From assembly GCF_002086485.1 (NCBI RefSeq), contig NZ_MVHF01000001.1, positions 124,001 to 188,000 of the forward strand: a stretch of 64,000 nt of DNA, written 5' to 3'. This stretch comes from Mycobacterium aquaticum. Its GTDB lineage: Bacteria > Actinomycetota > Actinomycetes > Mycobacteriales > Mycobacteriaceae. This document shows, piece after piece, positions 1 through 9,461 of this stretch. The translations under genes were made by a program, and so were the position numbers. The notes under the pieces are model-generated. The model had not been told where the DNA came from. It was given only the letters and a program-made list of their open reading frames with translations, and ran no database searches. Numbering within the stretch: position 1 is the stretch's first letter; every line of letters begins with the position of its first letter.

Positions 1-486
1 GACCCGACCGTGCTGCTCATCGACGAGACCGACAAGGCCGACATCGAGATCGAGGGCCTACTGCTGGAGGTGTTGTCCGACTTCGCGGTCACCGTGCCGG
101 AGCTGGGCACCATCACCGCCGAGCGGCCGCCGTTCGTGCTGCTGACGTCCAACGCCACCCGGGAACTGTCCGAGGCGCTCAAGCGGCGGTGCCTGTTCCT
201 GCACATCGACTTTCCCGATCCGGACCTGGAGCGGCGCATCCTGCTGTCGCGGGTGCCCGAACTGCCCGAGCACATCGCGTCCGAGCTCGTGCGGATCATC
301 GGGGTGCTGCGGGGCATGCAGCTCAAGAAACTCCCGTCGGTCGCCGAGACGATCGACTGGGGCCGCACCGTGCTGGCCCTGGGGCTCGATACCATCGACG
401 ACGCGATGATCGCCGCCACCCTCGGCGTGGTGCTCAAGCACCAGTCCGATCAGCAGCGGGCTGCCGGGGAGCTGAGGCTCAACTGA
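1..486 (+). CDS. MoxR-family AAA+ ATPase, 5' end outside the window
   Basis: This is the C-terminal 161 residues of a MoxR-type AAA+ chaperone ATPase; the start lies upstream of base 1. The visible part opens with the Walker B strand (VLLIDETDKAD). It is followed by a sensor-1 stretch (FVLLTSNATRELSEALKRRC, with the arginine-finger type Arg-Arg) and the small helical lid with a sensor-2 region (LPSVAETIDW). MoxR ATPases work with VWA-domain partners in metal insertion or complex assembly. The stop codon overlaps the ATG of exactly such a partner (TGATG), so the two are co-translated. It corresponds to Rv2426c in M. tuberculosis. The family is certain; the substrate is unknown. Confidence 0.93.
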   Translation, partial: DPTVLLIDETDKADIEIEGLLLEVLSDFAVTVPELGTITAERPPFVLLTSNATRELSEALKRRCLFLHIDFPDPDLERRILLSRVPELPEHIASELVRIIGVLRGMQLKKLPSVAETIDWGRTVLALGLDTIDDAMIAATLGVVLKHQSDQQRAAGELRLN

Positions 487-1931
487 TGGCCTCTCGTCGG
501 GTTCGACCGCCCCAGCCGCTGGCCCCGCACGGCCTGCCGGGGCATCTCGTCGAGTTCGTCGAAGCGCTTCGCAAGCAAGGCATTTCGGTCGGACCGTCGG
601 AGACCGTGGATGCCGGTCGGGTGATGACAGTGCTGGGCCTGGGGGACCGTGAGGCGCTGCGGGAGGGCATCGCATGCGCGGTGCTGCGCCGCCCCGACCA
701 CCGCGACACCTACGACGCGATGTTCGACCTGTTCTTCCCGGCTGCGCTGGGCGCGCGGACCGTGCTGCCCGACGACGACGCGCCCGACGACCAAACCCAG
801 CAGTTGCCGCCGGAGGATGTCGAGGCCATGCGGGCCGCGTTGGTGCAAATGCTCTCCGACAACGAGGATCTGGCCAGTCTGGACGACCGGTTGGCAGCGA
901 TGATCGCCCAGATCGTCGAAGCCTACGGCCGGTACACCTCGAGCCGCGGGCCGTCGTACTCGTCGTATCAGGCGCTCAAGGCCATGAGCCTGGACGATCT
1001 GGAGGGCCGGCTGCTGGCAGGGCTGCTGGCCCCGTACGGCGACGAGCCAACGCCCACCCAGGAAGAGATCGCCAAAGCGATGGCTGCGCAACGGATCTCG
1101 CAGCTGCGCAAGATGGTCGAAGCAGAGACCAAGCGCCGCACCGCCGAACAGCTTGGCCGTGAGCACGTGCAGATGTACGGCGTGCCGCAGCTGTCGGAGA
1201 ACGTCGAATTCCTACGCGCCTCAGGCGAACAGCTGCGCCAGATGCGCAAGACCGTCGCGCCGCTGGCCCGGACCCTGGCGACCCGGCTGGCCGCGCGGCG
1301 GCGTCGTTCCCGAGCCGGCGAGATCGATCTGCGGAAGACGCTGCGCAAGTCGATGTCGACCGGTGGTGTGCCGATCGACGTGGTGCTCCGCAAGCCTCAC
1401 CCCGCCCGGCCCGAGCTGGTGGTGCTGTGCGACGTGTCCGGCTCGGTCGCCGGTTTCAGCCACTTCACGCTGATGCTGGTGGCGGCCCTGCGTCAGCAGT
1501 TCTCCCGCGTCCGCGTCTTCGCGTTCATCGACACCACCGATGAGGTCACCGAGCTCTTCGGCCCGGAAGCCGACCTGGCGGTCGCGGTGCAGCGCATCAC
1601 CCGGGAGGCCGGCGTGTACACCCGCGACGGGCACTCCGATTACGGGCACGCCTTCGTATCGTTCTTGGAGCGGTTCCCGAGTGTGCTCTCACCGCGCAGT
1701 TCGCTGCTGGTGCTCGGAGACGGGCGCAACAACTACCGCAATCCGCAAGCCGAGCTGCTGGCGCACATGGTCTCGGCGAGCAGGCACGCGCACTGGCTCA
1801 ACCCCGAACCGAAGCACCTGTGGGGCAGCGGGGACTCGGCGGCGCCCAAATACGGCGAGGTGATCACCATGCACGAGTGCCGTTCGGCCAAGCAGCTGGC
1901 CTCCGTGGTCGACGGACTGTTGCCGGTCTGA
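486..1931 (+). CDS. VWA domain protein (CoxE-like), MoxR partner
   Basis: A 481-residue cytoplasmic protein with a helical N-terminal half and a C-terminal von Willebrand A domain. The metal-ion-dependent adhesion motif is intact: DVSGS begins near residue 316, a Thr/Asp cluster follows (FIDTTDEV), and LGDGRNNY provides the later Asp. There is no signal peptide. The ATG overlaps the MoxR stop, and upstream in-frame codons belong to the MoxR shadow, so this start is preferred. MoxR/CoxE pairs are known to load or remodel metalloenzymes such as CO dehydrogenase; no target enzyme is visible here. It is the Rv2425c equivalent. Confidence 0.9.
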   Translation: MASRRVRPPQPLAPHGLPGHLVEFVEALRKQGISVGPSETVDAGRVMTVLGLGDREALREGIACAVLRRPDHRDTYDAMFDLFFPAALGARTVLPDDDAPDDQTQQLPPEDVEAMRAALVQMLSDNEDLASLDDRLAAMIAQIVEAYGRYTSSRGPSYSSYQALKAMSLDDLEGRLLAGLLAPYGDEPTPTQEEIAKAMAAQRISQLRKMVEAETKRRTAEQLGREHVQMYGVPQLSENVEFLRASGEQLRQMRKTVAPLARTLATRLAARRRRSRAGEIDLRKTLRKSMSTGGVPIDVVLRKPHPARPELVVLCDVSGSVAGFSHFTLMLVAALRQQFSRVRVFAFIDTTDEVTELFGPEADLAVAVQRITREAGVYTRDGHSDYGHAFVSFLERFPSVLSPRSSLLVLGDGRNNYRNPQAELLAHMVSASRHAHWLNPEPKHLWGSGDSAAPKYGEVITMHECRSAKQLASVVDGLLPV

Positions 1932-2004
1932 GCAGCATCGCGCCCGTGTCACCGAAAACCGCCATTCAAGTGGTCGAACCACCCCTGCCGTAAGCTGGCT
2001 CCTC

Positions 2005-2676
2005 GTGGCTACACGGCGCAGGCTCGGTGTGATGGGTGGGACATTTGATCCCATCCACAACGGGCACCTCGTCGCCGCCAGCGAGGTGGCCGATCTGTTC
2101 GAGCTGGACGAAGTGGTGTTCGTGCCGACCGGTGAGCCCTGGCAGAAGCACGACCGGCAGGTCAGCGCCGCCGAGGACCGGTACCTCATGACGGTGATCG
2201 CCACGGCGTCCAACCCGCGCTTTTCGGTCAGCCGGGTCGACATCGACCGCGGCGGTCCCACCTACACCACCGACACGCTGCGCGACCTGAAGAAACTCAA
2301 CGCCACCAGCGATCTGTTCTTCATCACCGGCGCCGATGCCCTGGCGTCGATCCTGTCCTGGCAGAACTGGGAGGACCTTTTTTCGATGGCGAAGTTCGTC
2401 GGCGTCAGCCGACCGGGCTACGAGCTCGACGGTAAGCACATCTCGGCGGCCCGCCAGGAGCTCCCACCCGACTCGCTGCAACTCGTGGAGGTGCCCGCGC
2501 TGGCGATCTCGTCGAGCGACTGCCGCCAGCGCGCCCAGGCCTCCCGGCCCATCTGGTACCTGGTGCCCGACGGGGTGGTGCAGTACGTGGCCAAGCGCGG
2601 CCTGTACAGCGCGGACGTCAGGAGCAAAAACGACCCAAGCGCCAACAGCGGCCACAACGGAGGGGGACCCCGATGA
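2005..2676 (+). CDS. nadD: nicotinate-mononucleotide adenylyltransferase
   Basis: NadD transfers AMP from ATP to nicotinate mononucleotide, making deamido-NAD in NAD biosynthesis. The nucleotidyltransferase signature [11 protein letters not shown] is at residues 10-20. The C-terminal [24 protein letters not shown] block matches the family ISSTxIR motif region. Length is 223 residues, normal for mycobacteria. The GTG start has no clear ribosome binding site. A TAAGCT hexamer at 1991-1996, 8 bases before the GTG, suggests a leaderless or very short leader transcript. It heads the operon nadD-rsfS-gpgP-octT, and its stop overlaps the rsfS ATG (ATGA). Confidence 0.95.
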   Translation: MATRRRLGVMGGTFDPIHNGHLVAASEVADLFELDEVVFVPTGEPWQKHDRQVSAAEDRYLMTVIATASNPRFSVSRVDIDRGGPTYTTDTLRDLKKLNATSDLFFITGADALASILSWQNWEDLFSMAKFVGVSRPGYELDGKHISAARQELPPDSLQLVEVPALAISSSDCRQRAQASRPIWYLVPDGVVQYVAKRGLYSADVRSKNDPSANSGHNGGGPR

Positions 2677-3050
2677 CCGCCACGACTGACGCCATCGCGA
2701 TGGCCGAAGTGGCCGCCCGCGCGGCGGCGGGCAAGCTCGCCGACGACGTCGTGGTGATCGATGTGTCCGGTCAGCTGGTCATCACCGATTGTTTCGTGAT
2801 CGCGTCGGCGTCCAACGAACGTCAGGTCAACGCCATCGTCGACGAGGTTGAGGAGAAGATGCGGCTCGCGGGGTACAAGCCCGCCCGCCGGGAGGGCACC
2901 CGAGAGGGGCGCTGGACACTGCTGGACTACATCGACATCGTGGTGCATATCCAGCATCAGGACGAACGCAACTTCTACGCGCTGGACCGCCTGTGGCGGG
3001 ACTGCCCGCAGATTCCTGTCGACCTGGATCACCAGGACTCCGCCGAATGA
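2673..3050 (+). CDS. rsfS: ribosome silencing factor RsfS
   Basis: A 125-residue protein of the RsfS/YbeB family, which binds ribosomal protein uL14 on the 50S subunit and blocks subunit joining when nutrients are scarce. Family blocks seen are the start of the core fold ([20 protein letters not shown]), the [20 protein letters not shown] segment and the [10 protein letters not shown] end. The ATG lies in the nadD stop (ATGA) and has a GGAGGGGG ribosome binding site at 2659-2666. It in turn overlaps gpgP by four bases. The nadD-rsfS pairing is widespread in bacteria. Confidence 0.95.
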   Translation: MTATTDAIAMAEVAARAAAGKLADDVVVIDVSGQLVITDCFVIASASNERQVNAIVDEVEEKMRLAGYKPARREGTREGRWTLLDYIDIVVHIQHQDERNFYALDRLWRDCPQIPVDLDHQDSAE

Positions 3051-3715
3051 GGTTCCGTCGGCTCCTGCTGCTGCGGCACGGCCAGACCGAGTACAACGCA
3101 GGCAGCCGTATGCAGGGCCAGCTCGACACCGACTTGTCTGATCTGGGGCGCGACCAGGCTGCCGCCGCGGCCGAAGTGCTGGCGAAACGGCAACCGCTGC
3201 TGATCGTCTCGTCGGATCTCAAACGGGCGCTGGACACCGCCATGACGCTCGGGGACCGCGCGGGGCTTCCCGTACAGATCGATGAGCGGCTCCGCGAGAC
3301 GCACCTGGGGGATTGGCAGGGGCTGACCCACCTCGAGGTCGACGCCGCGGCGCCGGGGGCCCGGGCGATCTGGCGTGATGACGCCCGGTGGGCGCCGCAC
3401 GGCGGTGAGAGCCGCGTCGACGTCGCGCGGCGCAGCGTCCCGCTGGTGTCTGAAATTGTTGCCGCACAACATGAGTGGGGACTCGACGAGCCGGAGCGAC
3501 CCGTGGTGTTGGTGGCCCACGGTGGACTCATCGCGGCACTGACCGCGGGGTTGCTGGGGCTGCCGGTCGACAACTGGCCGGTGCTCGGCGGGATGGGCAA
3601 TGCCAGCTGGGTGCAGCTGTCCGGGCATTCCGCCGACGACGCGCCCTTCGACGACATCCGGTGGCGACTGGACGTGTGGAACGCGTCCGCGCAGGTGGCC
3701 AACGATGTCCTCTGA
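3047..3715 (+). CDS. gpgP: glucosyl-3-phosphoglycerate phosphatase
   Basis: A histidine phosphatase superfamily enzyme (222 residues). The phosphohistidine motif [10 protein letters not shown] is near residues 8-17, the second catalytic His is in VLVAHGG, and [11 protein letters not shown] carries the acidic proton donor. In mycobacteria this locus (Rv2419c) is known to dephosphorylate glucosyl-3-phosphoglycerate in methylglucose lipopolysaccharide (MGLP) synthesis. The next gene, octT, acts in the same pathway, which supports that assignment over a generic phosphoglycerate mutase. The ATG overlaps the rsfS stop, and the 3' end overlaps octT by 11 bases. Confidence 0.92.
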   Translation: MRFRRLLLLRHGQTEYNAGSRMQGQLDTDLSDLGRDQAAAAAEVLAKRQPLLIVSSDLKRALDTAMTLGDRAGLPVQIDERLRETHLGDWQGLTHLEVDAAAPGARAIWRDDARWAPHGGESRVDVARRSVPLVSEIVAAQHEWGLDEPERPVVLVAHGGLIAALTAGLLGLPVDNWPVLGGMGNASWVQLSGHSADDAPFDDIRWRLDVWNASAQVANDVL

Positions 3716-4466
3716 GCCCACGGCCGGTCCGCCCCACGGGCGCAGGCCGACGCTGTTGGTGTTCGCCGACTCGCTGTCCTATTTCGGTCCGACGGGTGGG
3801 CTGCCATCGGACGATCCCAGGATCTGGCCCAATATCGTTGCCGACCAACTCGGTTGGGATCTGGAGCTCATCGGCCGCATCGGCTGGACCAGTCGCGACG
3901 TGTGGTGGGCGGCCACGCAGGACCCACGGGCCTGGGCGGCGCTGCCGCGTGCCGGTGCGGTGATCTTCGCGACCGGCGGCATGGATTCGCTGCCATCACC
4001 GCTGCCGACGGCGCTGCGGGAACTCATCCGCTACGTGCGGCCGGCATGGCTGCGACGGTGGGCACGCGACGGCTACGGCTGGCTGCAGCCGCGGTTGTCT
4101 CCGATCGCCCGCTCCGCCCTTCCGCCCAACGTCACGGTCGAGTATCTCGAAATGACGCGTAACGCCATCGATTTCAATCGTCCGGGTATTCCCGTGGTGG
4201 CCTCTCTGCCCTCGGTGCACATCGCCGAGACCTACGGGAAGGCCCATCACGGCCGTGAGCCGACCGTGCAGGCCATCACGGCATGGGCCGAGGAGCACGA
4301 TGTGCCGTTGGTGGATCTGAAAGCGGCTGTCGCAGACGAGGTTCTCAGCGGGCGCGGCAACCCCGATGGCATTCACTGGAACTTCGAGGCGCATCGCGCG
4401 GTGGCCGAGTTGATGATCAAGGCTCTCGCGACTGCTGGTGTCCCACAACAGAATTCCGCCGACTGA
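3705..4466 (+). CDS. octT: diglucosylglycerate octanoyltransferase (SGNH fold)
   Basis: A 253-residue SGNH/GDSL-like protein. Block I reads [12 protein letters not shown] with Ser as nucleophile, and the last block GNPDGIHWN supplies the Asp-x-x-His pair. The M. tuberculosis counterpart Rv2418c is known to put an octanoyl group on diglucosylglycerate, an early step of methylglucose lipopolysaccharide assembly. Position right after gpgP and overlapping it by 11 bases fits this. The ATG at 3705 was chosen because the upstream frame is only gpgP shadow. No signal peptide, so it acts in the cytoplasm. Confidence 0.88.
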   Translation: MSSEPTAGPPHGRRPTLLVFADSLSYFGPTGGLPSDDPRIWPNIVADQLGWDLELIGRIGWTSRDVWWAATQDPRAWAALPRAGAVIFATGGMDSLPSPLPTALRELIRYVRPAWLRRWARDGYGWLQPRLSPIARSALPPNVTVEYLEMTRNAIDFNRPGIPVVASLPSVHIAETYGKAHHGREPTVQAITAWAEEHDVPLVDLKAAVADEVLSGRGNPDGIHWNFEAHRAVAELMIKALATAGVPQQNSAD

Positions 4467-4468
4467 CG

Positions 4469-5311
4469 ATGGCTGTCGTGGTGGTGACAGACTCGTCGTC
4501 GCGGCTGCGGTCCGAACTGCGCGACGACTTGGCGATCCGACAGGTCCCGCTGCACATCCTCGACGACGGCACCGATCTGCGGGACGGCGTCGACCCGCTC
4601 CCGTACGACATTCACGACCGGGCCCGGGTGACCACGGCCGGCGCTTCCCCAGCGGAGCTCGCGGCCGTCTACCGGCAGGCGTTGGCCGACAGTGACGGCG
4701 ACGGCGTTGTCGCCGTACATATTTCGGCGGCGCTGTCGAGCACCTACAGCTCGGCGGCGTTGGCGGCGCGGGAATTCGGCCACGCGGTGCGGGTGGTGAA
4801 TTCGCGATCGGCGGCCATGGGGGTGGGCTTCGTCGCGCTCGCCGCTGCCCGCTCGGCCGGCAGGGGCGCCGCACTCGACGAGGTCGAAGCGGCGGCTCGC
4901 GCCGCGGTGCCGCGTGGGCACGCGTTCATCGTGGTGCATCGGCTGGACAATCTGCGTCGCAGCGGCCGCCTCGGTACCGCGGCATCCTGGTTGGGTACCG
5001 CGCTGTCGCTCAATCCGCTGCTGCGAATGGATGTCGACGGGCGCCTGGTGCTATCGCAGCGTATCCGCACAGTGTCGAAAGCCCATGCGGCGCTTGTCGA
5101 TCAGGTGGTCGAGGTGATCGGGGACCGTCCGGCCGGCATCGCGGTGCACCACGTCGACAACGCCGCCGGAGCCGACGCCGTCGGCGCCACGCTCAGTGAG
5201 CGGCTGCCGCAGCTGGCGTCGCCGACGGTGACCGATATGGGGCCGGTACTCGGTGTGCACGTCGGTGCGGGCGCGATCGGGGTGTGCGTATCGCTCGATC
5301 CCGCCGAGTGA
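4469..5311 (+). CDS. DegV family fatty-acid-binding protein
   Basis: A 280-residue DegV-domain protein. The N-terminal VVVVTDSSSRL strand-loop and the ISAALSSTYSSA segment hold the fatty-acid carboxylate site seen in DegV (FakB-like) structures. HRLDNLRRSGRLG is the other family signature. These proteins bind a single fatty acid; in Firmicutes they present it to the kinase FakA, which is not visible here. It starts two bases after the octT stop, so it probably ends that operon. In M. tuberculosis the next gene is eis; here an unrelated gene set follows. Confidence 0.88.
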   Translation: MAVVVVTDSSSRLRSELRDDLAIRQVPLHILDDGTDLRDGVDPLPYDIHDRARVTTAGASPAELAAVYRQALADSDGDGVVAVHISAALSSTYSSAALAAREFGHAVRVVNSRSAAMGVGFVALAAARSAGRGAALDEVEAAARAAVPRGHAFIVVHRLDNLRRSGRLGTAASWLGTALSLNPLLRMDVDGRLVLSQRIRTVSKAHAALVDQVVEVIGDRPAGIAVHHVDNAAGADAVGATLSERLPQLASPTVTDMGPVLGVHVGAGAIGVCVSLDPAE

Positions 5312-5332
5312 ACCGTTAGTCGCCACTTACGG

Positions 5333-5370
5333 TTGACCATGCCATATCGGTAAGTCTAGACTTACCGATA
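5333..5370 (+). promoter_or_regulatory. arsR promoter, leaderless
   Basis: A -35 box TTGACC (5333-5338), an 18-base spacer and a -10 box TAGACT (5357-5362) lie seven bases before the A of the arsR ATG at 5370. This is the spacing of a mycobacterial leaderless promoter, and there is no ribosome binding site. The operator palindrome occupies everything from just after the -35 box to the start codon. Confidence 0.75.
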
Positions 5371-5376
5371 TGGCAT
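5339..5376. promoter_or_regulatory. 38-bp perfect palindrome, ArsR operator candidate
   Basis: The left arm ATGCCATATCGGTAAGTCT (5339-5357) is followed at once by its exact reverse complement (5358-5376) with no mismatch and no loop. The right arm contains the start codon of the ArsR gene (5370-5372). A bound repressor dimer would cover the -10 box, the transcription start and the first codons. ArsR-family repressors commonly bind such inverted repeats; that this one is bound by the adjacent gene product is inference. Confidence 0.8.
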
Positions 5377-5696
5377 CCGCTGCCGCTGTGCTCGATGCAC
5401 TCGGGGATCGCACCCGCAGGTCGATTCTGGAGATCCTCCTGGAGGGGCCGACGGCGGTCGGGGCGCTGGCCGAGCAGTTGCCGGTATCTCGCCCCGCGGT
5501 CTCCCAGCACCTGCGGGTGCTCAAGGATGCCGAGTTGGTCGTGGAGTCGGTGGTCGGCACCCGTCGGCTGTATCGCATCGACCGGGCCGGGTTGAACGTG
5601 GTGCGCCACTACCTCGACCGGTTCTGGGAGACCACGCTCGACAACTTCGCATTGCTGGCGGAAGCCGAAGCCGAGAAGCGTCGTGAGGAGACATGA
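5370..5696 (+). CDS. ArsR-family transcriptional repressor
   Basis: A 108-residue winged-helix regulator. The helix-turn-helix is LPVSRPAVSQHLRVLKDAELV, after the typical ALGDRTRRSILEILLEGP opening, and the wing is VGTRRLYRID. It has no Cys, so it is not a metal sensor of the ArsR/SmtB cysteine type. Fused or adjacent SRPBCC partners are typical of the metal-independent subgroup, and such a gene follows with a four-base overlap. It is probably autoregulated through the palindrome that spans its own start codon. Confidence 0.9.
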   Translation: MASAAAVLDALGDRTRRSILEILLEGPTAVGALAEQLPVSRPAVSQHLRVLKDAELVVESVVGTRRLYRIDRAGLNVVRHYLDRFWETTLDNFALLAEAEAEKRREET

Positions 5697-6184
5697 TGGA
5701 CACCCAATCAGCTGCTGAGCTGGAGGTCGTGCGGTCGGTGACCGTGCCGTTGAGCCGCGAGCGAACGTTCGAACTGTTCACCGCCCGGATCGGCGAGTAC
5801 TGGCCGCGCGAGCACTCGATCGGCACTGCGCCCCAAGTCGACGTGACACTCGAACCGCACGCCGGTGGCCGGTGGTTCGAGCGTGGCGAAGACGGCAGCG
5901 AATGTGACTGGGGCCGAGTCGTGGCGTGGGAGCCGCCGAGCCGCGTGGTCCTGCTGTGGCAACTCGATGCCGACTGGAAGTTCAATCCCGACTTCGAAAC
6001 CGAAGTCGAGGTGACGTTCACAGAAGTGGAACCGGGACGCACCCGACTCGATCTGACGCACCGCAACCTGGACCGCTATGGCGAGCGTGCCGGACAGATG
6101 CGGTCGGCCTTCGAATCGCCCGATGGTTGGACCGGAATCCTCGACCGTTTCGTCGGTCGCGCCGAGGAGATTGCGGCGCAATAA
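5693..6184 (+). CDS. SRPBCC (AHSA1-like) domain protein
   Basis: A 163-residue START/Bet v1-like protein of the AHSA1 type. The typical opening is VVRSVTVPLSRERTFELFT, the mid-protein pattern is GRWFERGEDGSECDWGRVVAWEPPSRVVL (read in two halves around residues 60-88), and a C-terminal helix follows (WTGILDRFVGRAEE). Such proteins hold small hydrophobic ligands. ArsR/SRPBCC pairs are common in actinobacteria and often respond to, or act on, an unknown small molecule. Two ATGs in a row (5693 and 5696) are possible starts; GTGAGGAG at 5683-5690 is the ribosome binding site. Confidence 0.85.
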   Translation: MMDTQSAAELEVVRSVTVPLSRERTFELFTARIGEYWPREHSIGTAPQVDVTLEPHAGGRWFERGEDGSECDWGRVVAWEPPSRVVLLWQLDADWKFNPDFETEVEVTFTEVEPGRTRLDLTHRNLDRYGERAGQMRSAFESPDGWTGILDRFVGRAEEIAAQ

Positions 6185-6197
6185 GTTTCGCTGCAGG

Positions 6198-7250
6198 TCA
6201 GCCCGCGAAGCGTCCTGTCACCGGCGGCAGGTCCTTGAGGGTGAGGATGCCCGGTGCGGCAGCGACCACGGCAGGCACCGCATTGGTCACGGGCAGCGCC
6301 GTGTAGATCATGCCCAGCCCGTTGAGACTGACCTCGCTCCAGTCCTTCGACGGCAGGCAGTACACGACGGTGCGCATGTTGGGCACGCCGAACACCTGGA
6401 TGACGTGACCGTGCGCCACCGGCTTCGGCGGTGTGACGTGGTCGCCCATGATCCAGTTGAAGCCGACGCTGACCACGTTCTTGTCGCCGACCCAGCCGCG
6501 GTGATAGCCGTACACGCTGGCCACGGTGCCCTTGGGGATCTGCATGAACCCCAGATCGGTGTCGTCCGTGGCGGCGGTGAACTGCACGTCGAAGGTGATC
6601 CGGTCCAGGTCTGCGCCGATGGCATCGGCCATCATCGCAGCCGACTCGGCGAACACCTCGCTCTCGAGCCGCACACTCTCGGTCAGGCCAGGCGTCTCAG
6701 GGTCCTTGCCGAAGCCCATCGCGGCCATCGTTCCCGCGGACTCGTAGACGCCGCAGTCGACCGACTCGGTGATGCGGATCTCGTCGACGCGCTCGCACGC
6801 GCTGCTGAGCACCATGCCGACCATGTTGGTCAGACCCGGATGTGCGCCACTGCCGAAGATCGTGGAATTGCCTGCCTCGCAGGCCTTCTGGATGCGAGCC
6901 AGGTCCTCCGGCGCTTGTTTTCCGCCGGTGATCCAGGCTGCGCTGGAGCACACGTTGATCCCCGATTCCAGCAGTCGGACCAGGTCGTCGATGCTGGGCC
7001 AGATCGGGTTGTAGCAGCAGGCGTCCGGCTTGAGTGCGATCAGCTCGTCGATCGAGTTGGTGGCCAAGATGCCGGTGGGTTCCCGCCATCCGGCGAGCGC
7101 GGCGGCGTCGACGCCGACCTTGTCGGCCCCGTAGGCGTATACCCCGACCAGCTCCATGTCGTCACGGCCGATGATCGCGTGCAGCGAGCGCCTGCCGATG
7201 TTGCCGGTGGTCCACTGGATGACGCGGAGCGGTCGGGGCGTTGCGGTCAT
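6198..7250 (-). CDS. DapB-like NAD(P)-dependent dehydrogenase
   Basis: A 350-residue oxidoreductase with an N-terminal DapB-type Rossmann fold (VIQWTTGNIGRRSLHAI at residues 9-25, ending in GVYAYG). It belongs to the mycobacterial family usually labelled dihydrodipicolinate reductase-like, related to 2,4-diaminopentanoate dehydrogenase. True DapB is only about 250 residues, so lysine synthesis is unlikely and the substrate is unknown. The ATG at 7250 has a GAGGAGAC ribosome binding site, and the longer open frame upstream is not supported. It is convergent with the SRPBCC gene and divergent from the SPFH gene. Confidence 0.78.
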   Translation of the reverse strand: MTATPRPLRVIQWTTGNIGRRSLHAIIGRDDMELVGVYAYGADKVGVDAAALAGWREPTGILATNSIDELIALKPDACCYNPIWPSIDDLVRLLESGINVCSSAAWITGGKQAPEDLARIQKACEAGNSTIFGSGAHPGLTNMVGMVLSSACERVDEIRITESVDCGVYESAGTMAAMGFGKDPETPGLTESVRLESEVFAESAAMMADAIGADLDRITFDVQFTAATDDTDLGFMQIPKGTVASVYGYHRGWVGDKNVVSVGFNWIMGDHVTPPKPVAHGHVIQVFGVPNMRTVVYCLPSKDWSEVSLNGLGMIYTALPVTNAVPAVVAAAPGILTLKDLPPVTGRFAG

Positions 7251-7403
7251 GAATCGTCTCCTCGATGAGCCTGCACTGGTGCAGTAGACACTATCGACGG
7301 CTGTGTTCACTCGTCGCCGTCTCCGGCAAGAACGCCCTGGCGGGTCGTGCGCCCGCGTCGCACAATCGGATATGGGTCCACAGTGACGGATCGAGGTCTG
7401 ATC

Positions 7404-8249
7404 ATGGACATGCTCTATTCCCTCGGGGCGGCCGGCGCCGTCGTTCTGATTCTGCTCTGGATCGGCGTCAGCAATATCCGCGTGGTCAAGCAGTACGAGC
7501 GCGGGGTGGTGTTCCGGTTCGGCCGGGTTCAGGACCAGGTCCGCGCGCCGGGCCTGACGATGCTGATCCCCGTCGCCGATCGGCTGCAGAAGGTCAACAC
7601 GCAGATCATCACCATGCCGGTCCCGGCGCAGGACGGCATCACCCGCGACAACGTGACGGTGCGGGTCGACGCGGTGATCTACTTCAACGTCGTCGATCCG
7701 GTGCGCGCCGTGGTCGATGTGCAGGATTACATGTCGGCGATCGGTCAGGTCGCGCAGACGTCGCTGCGGTCGATCATCGGCAAGAGCAATCTGGACGATC
7801 TGCTGTCCAACCGCGAACACCTCAACCAGGGTCTGGAACTGCTCATCGACAGTCCCGCGTTGGGCTGGGGCATCCACATCGACCGGGTTGAGATCAAGGA
7901 CGTGGTGCTGCCGGACTCGATGAAGCGCTCGATCGCCCGGCAAGCCGAGGCCGAGCGTGAGCGGCGAGCCCGCGTGATCACCGCCGACGGAGAACTACAG
8001 GCCTCCGAAAAGCTCGCTGCGGCAGCCGATGTGATGGCCGCCGAGCCCGCCGCGCTGCAACTGCGGCTCTTGGAAACCGTCGTCGAAGTGGCCGCGGAGA
8101 AGAACTCCACCGTGGTGCTGCCGTTCCCGGTCGAACTCCTGCGGTTCCTGGAGCGGGCGACGCCGCAGCCGCCCAGGGTGCCCGACGACGCACGCGGCAT
8201 CGCGCTCGAAGAGCCTGTGCCGAACCGCGTCTCCGCACCCGGTACTTGA
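7404..8249 (+). CDS. SPFH/stomatin-like (slipin) membrane protein
   Basis: A 281-residue slipin. One N-terminal hydrophobic segment (residues 4-21) anchors it. The SPFH/band-7 domain starts at IRVVKQYERGVVFRFGR and includes the PGLTMLIP turn and the amphipathic VEIKDVVLPDSMKRSIARQA. A charged coiled-coil helix follows (AEAERERRARVITADGE). Stomatins oligomerise on the inner membrane and organise microdomains; many have an NfeD partner, which is not adjacent here. The ATG at 7404 was chosen for the GAGGT ribosome binding site six bases upstream. Confidence 0.88.
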   Translation: MDMLYSLGAAGAVVLILLWIGVSNIRVVKQYERGVVFRFGRVQDQVRAPGLTMLIPVADRLQKVNTQIITMPVPAQDGITRDNVTVRVDAVIYFNVVDPVRAVVDVQDYMSAIGQVAQTSLRSIIGKSNLDDLLSNREHLNQGLELLIDSPALGWGIHIDRVEIKDVVLPDSMKRSIARQAEAERERRARVITADGELQASEKLAAAADVMAAEPAALQLRLLETVVEVAAEKNSTVVLPFPVELLRFLERATPQPPRVPDDARGIALEEPVPNRVSAPGT

Positions 8250-8319
8250 GTGTTGAACCATTGACCTTCGGCTGCCGTGTCTGGAAGGAGTGTCCGGACC
8301 ACAACTCTTGGGAGCCGAA

Positions 8320-9372
8320 GTGTATGCACGTGTCCACTCAGCCGTTCTGTCCACCGTCACCGCCGCATCGATCGGCGCGGTCGTCATCGCCCCGGTTACC
8401 CCACCTGCGCAGGTGGTGGCGCCCCGCGTCGTCGGTGAGCAGGTCCGGCTCGCGGCCGCCCCTGCGTTCGGTGCCATCCCCATCGCGTTCCTGCAGAACC
8501 AGGCGACGTATTGCAGCCTGATCTGCCCGTTTGTGGTCCAGGGCGCGGTGACGGTGCCGCTCGGTGTGGTGCAGGCGCCGGGCGCGTTTCTGAATTCCCT
8601 GGGCGCCAACGGTTCTCTGACCCGCGCGATCGGGGCAGCGGCCGCGGCGGTGACCGGACCGGCCAACGCCGCGGCTGAGGGCATCATCCTCAACGACGTC
8701 TTCCATGTGGTGCCCAAGGCCTTCAACAACCTGGAAGTCACCGTGGTGCAGCTGTCGGACGTCGGGGCGGCGCTGCTCACGCCGGGCCAACTGCCAGGTG
8801 CGATCGACACCGCCCGGCAGACGATCCTCACGGCGCTGCATCAACCGTTGCCGCCACCCGATCCGACCCAGACCGGCGCCCACACGCTGCCGCAGGTGGT
8901 GGCGGTGGAGGCCATCAAGGTCAGTGCCGCGGTCGCCTTCCAGGCCGGTGAGCTGGTGCTGCTCGGCGTCGTGCAGACCGCGAACGCCGGCGCCCAGGAG
9001 CTGGCCGACACCGGCAATCCCGTCGCCGCGGTCGAGGCGGCCGCGACCCAGGCCGCCGATGTGGTTCATGTGGCCTCGACCATCGTCAAGGATTCCGTCG
9101 ACACCGCGGTGGCCAACATCCGCGCCGCGGCCAAACAGGAGCTCCCCGCGGCGCATTCGGCCCGGCTCCCGGTCGCGCCACCGGCCACGCACGCGTCCGT
9201 CGCCGAGGTCAAGACCGGCGACGTCGTGAAGCCGGACAAGCCGCTGACGGCACGCTCCGTGACCGACCGGGTGGATCGCGTGGTGAAATCCGTTGTCGAC
9301 TCGCACGCGAAGACATTGCACCTCAACAAGTCCGAATCGACGACCGACACCAAGGGGCGGCACGCCCGGTAG
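8320..9372 (+). CDS. secreted Ala/Val-rich mycobacterial protein, unknown function
   Basis: No family recognised. The product is about 350 residues, very rich in Ala, Val and Pro. A hydrophobic N-terminus (residues 6-25, ending in APVTPPAQ) reads like a Sec signal. Two Cys close together (YCSLICPF) could form a disulfide outside the cell. The C-terminal 80 residues are charged and lysine-rich with no structure I can name. GTG 8320 is preferred over GTG 8290 because GGGAG sits five bases upstream and the signal-like stretch then starts at the N-terminus. Low-complexity composition resembles PE/PPE-associated secreted proteins but no PE or PPE motif is present. Confidence 0.6.
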   Translation: MYARVHSAVLSTVTAASIGAVVIAPVTPPAQVVAPRVVGEQVRLAAAPAFGAIPIAFLQNQATYCSLICPFVVQGAVTVPLGVVQAPGAFLNSLGANGSLTRAIGAAAAAVTGPANAAAEGIILNDVFHVVPKAFNNLEVTVVQLSDVGAALLTPGQLPGAIDTARQTILTALHQPLPPPDPTQTGAHTLPQVVAVEAIKVSAAVAFQAGELVLLGVVQTANAGAQELADTGNPVAAVEAAATQAADVVHVASTIVKDSVDTAVANIRAAAKQELPAAHSARLPVAPPATHASVAEVKTGDVVKPDKPLTARSVTDRVDRVVKSVVDSHAKTLHLNKSESTTDTKGRHAR

Positions 9373-9461
9373 TTATCCACAAAGCTGAGTTCATCCACAG
9401 CCGGCGCACTTTCGGGGCCGCGGCGGGCCGATTCGTCCGTGCGCGTACCTACCGTCGTGGC

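Noticed and set aside
4283..5311. Longer DegV frame beginning inside octT
   Set aside because: The extra codons are octT shadow; DegV proteins begin at the VVVVTDSS strand right after ATG 4469.
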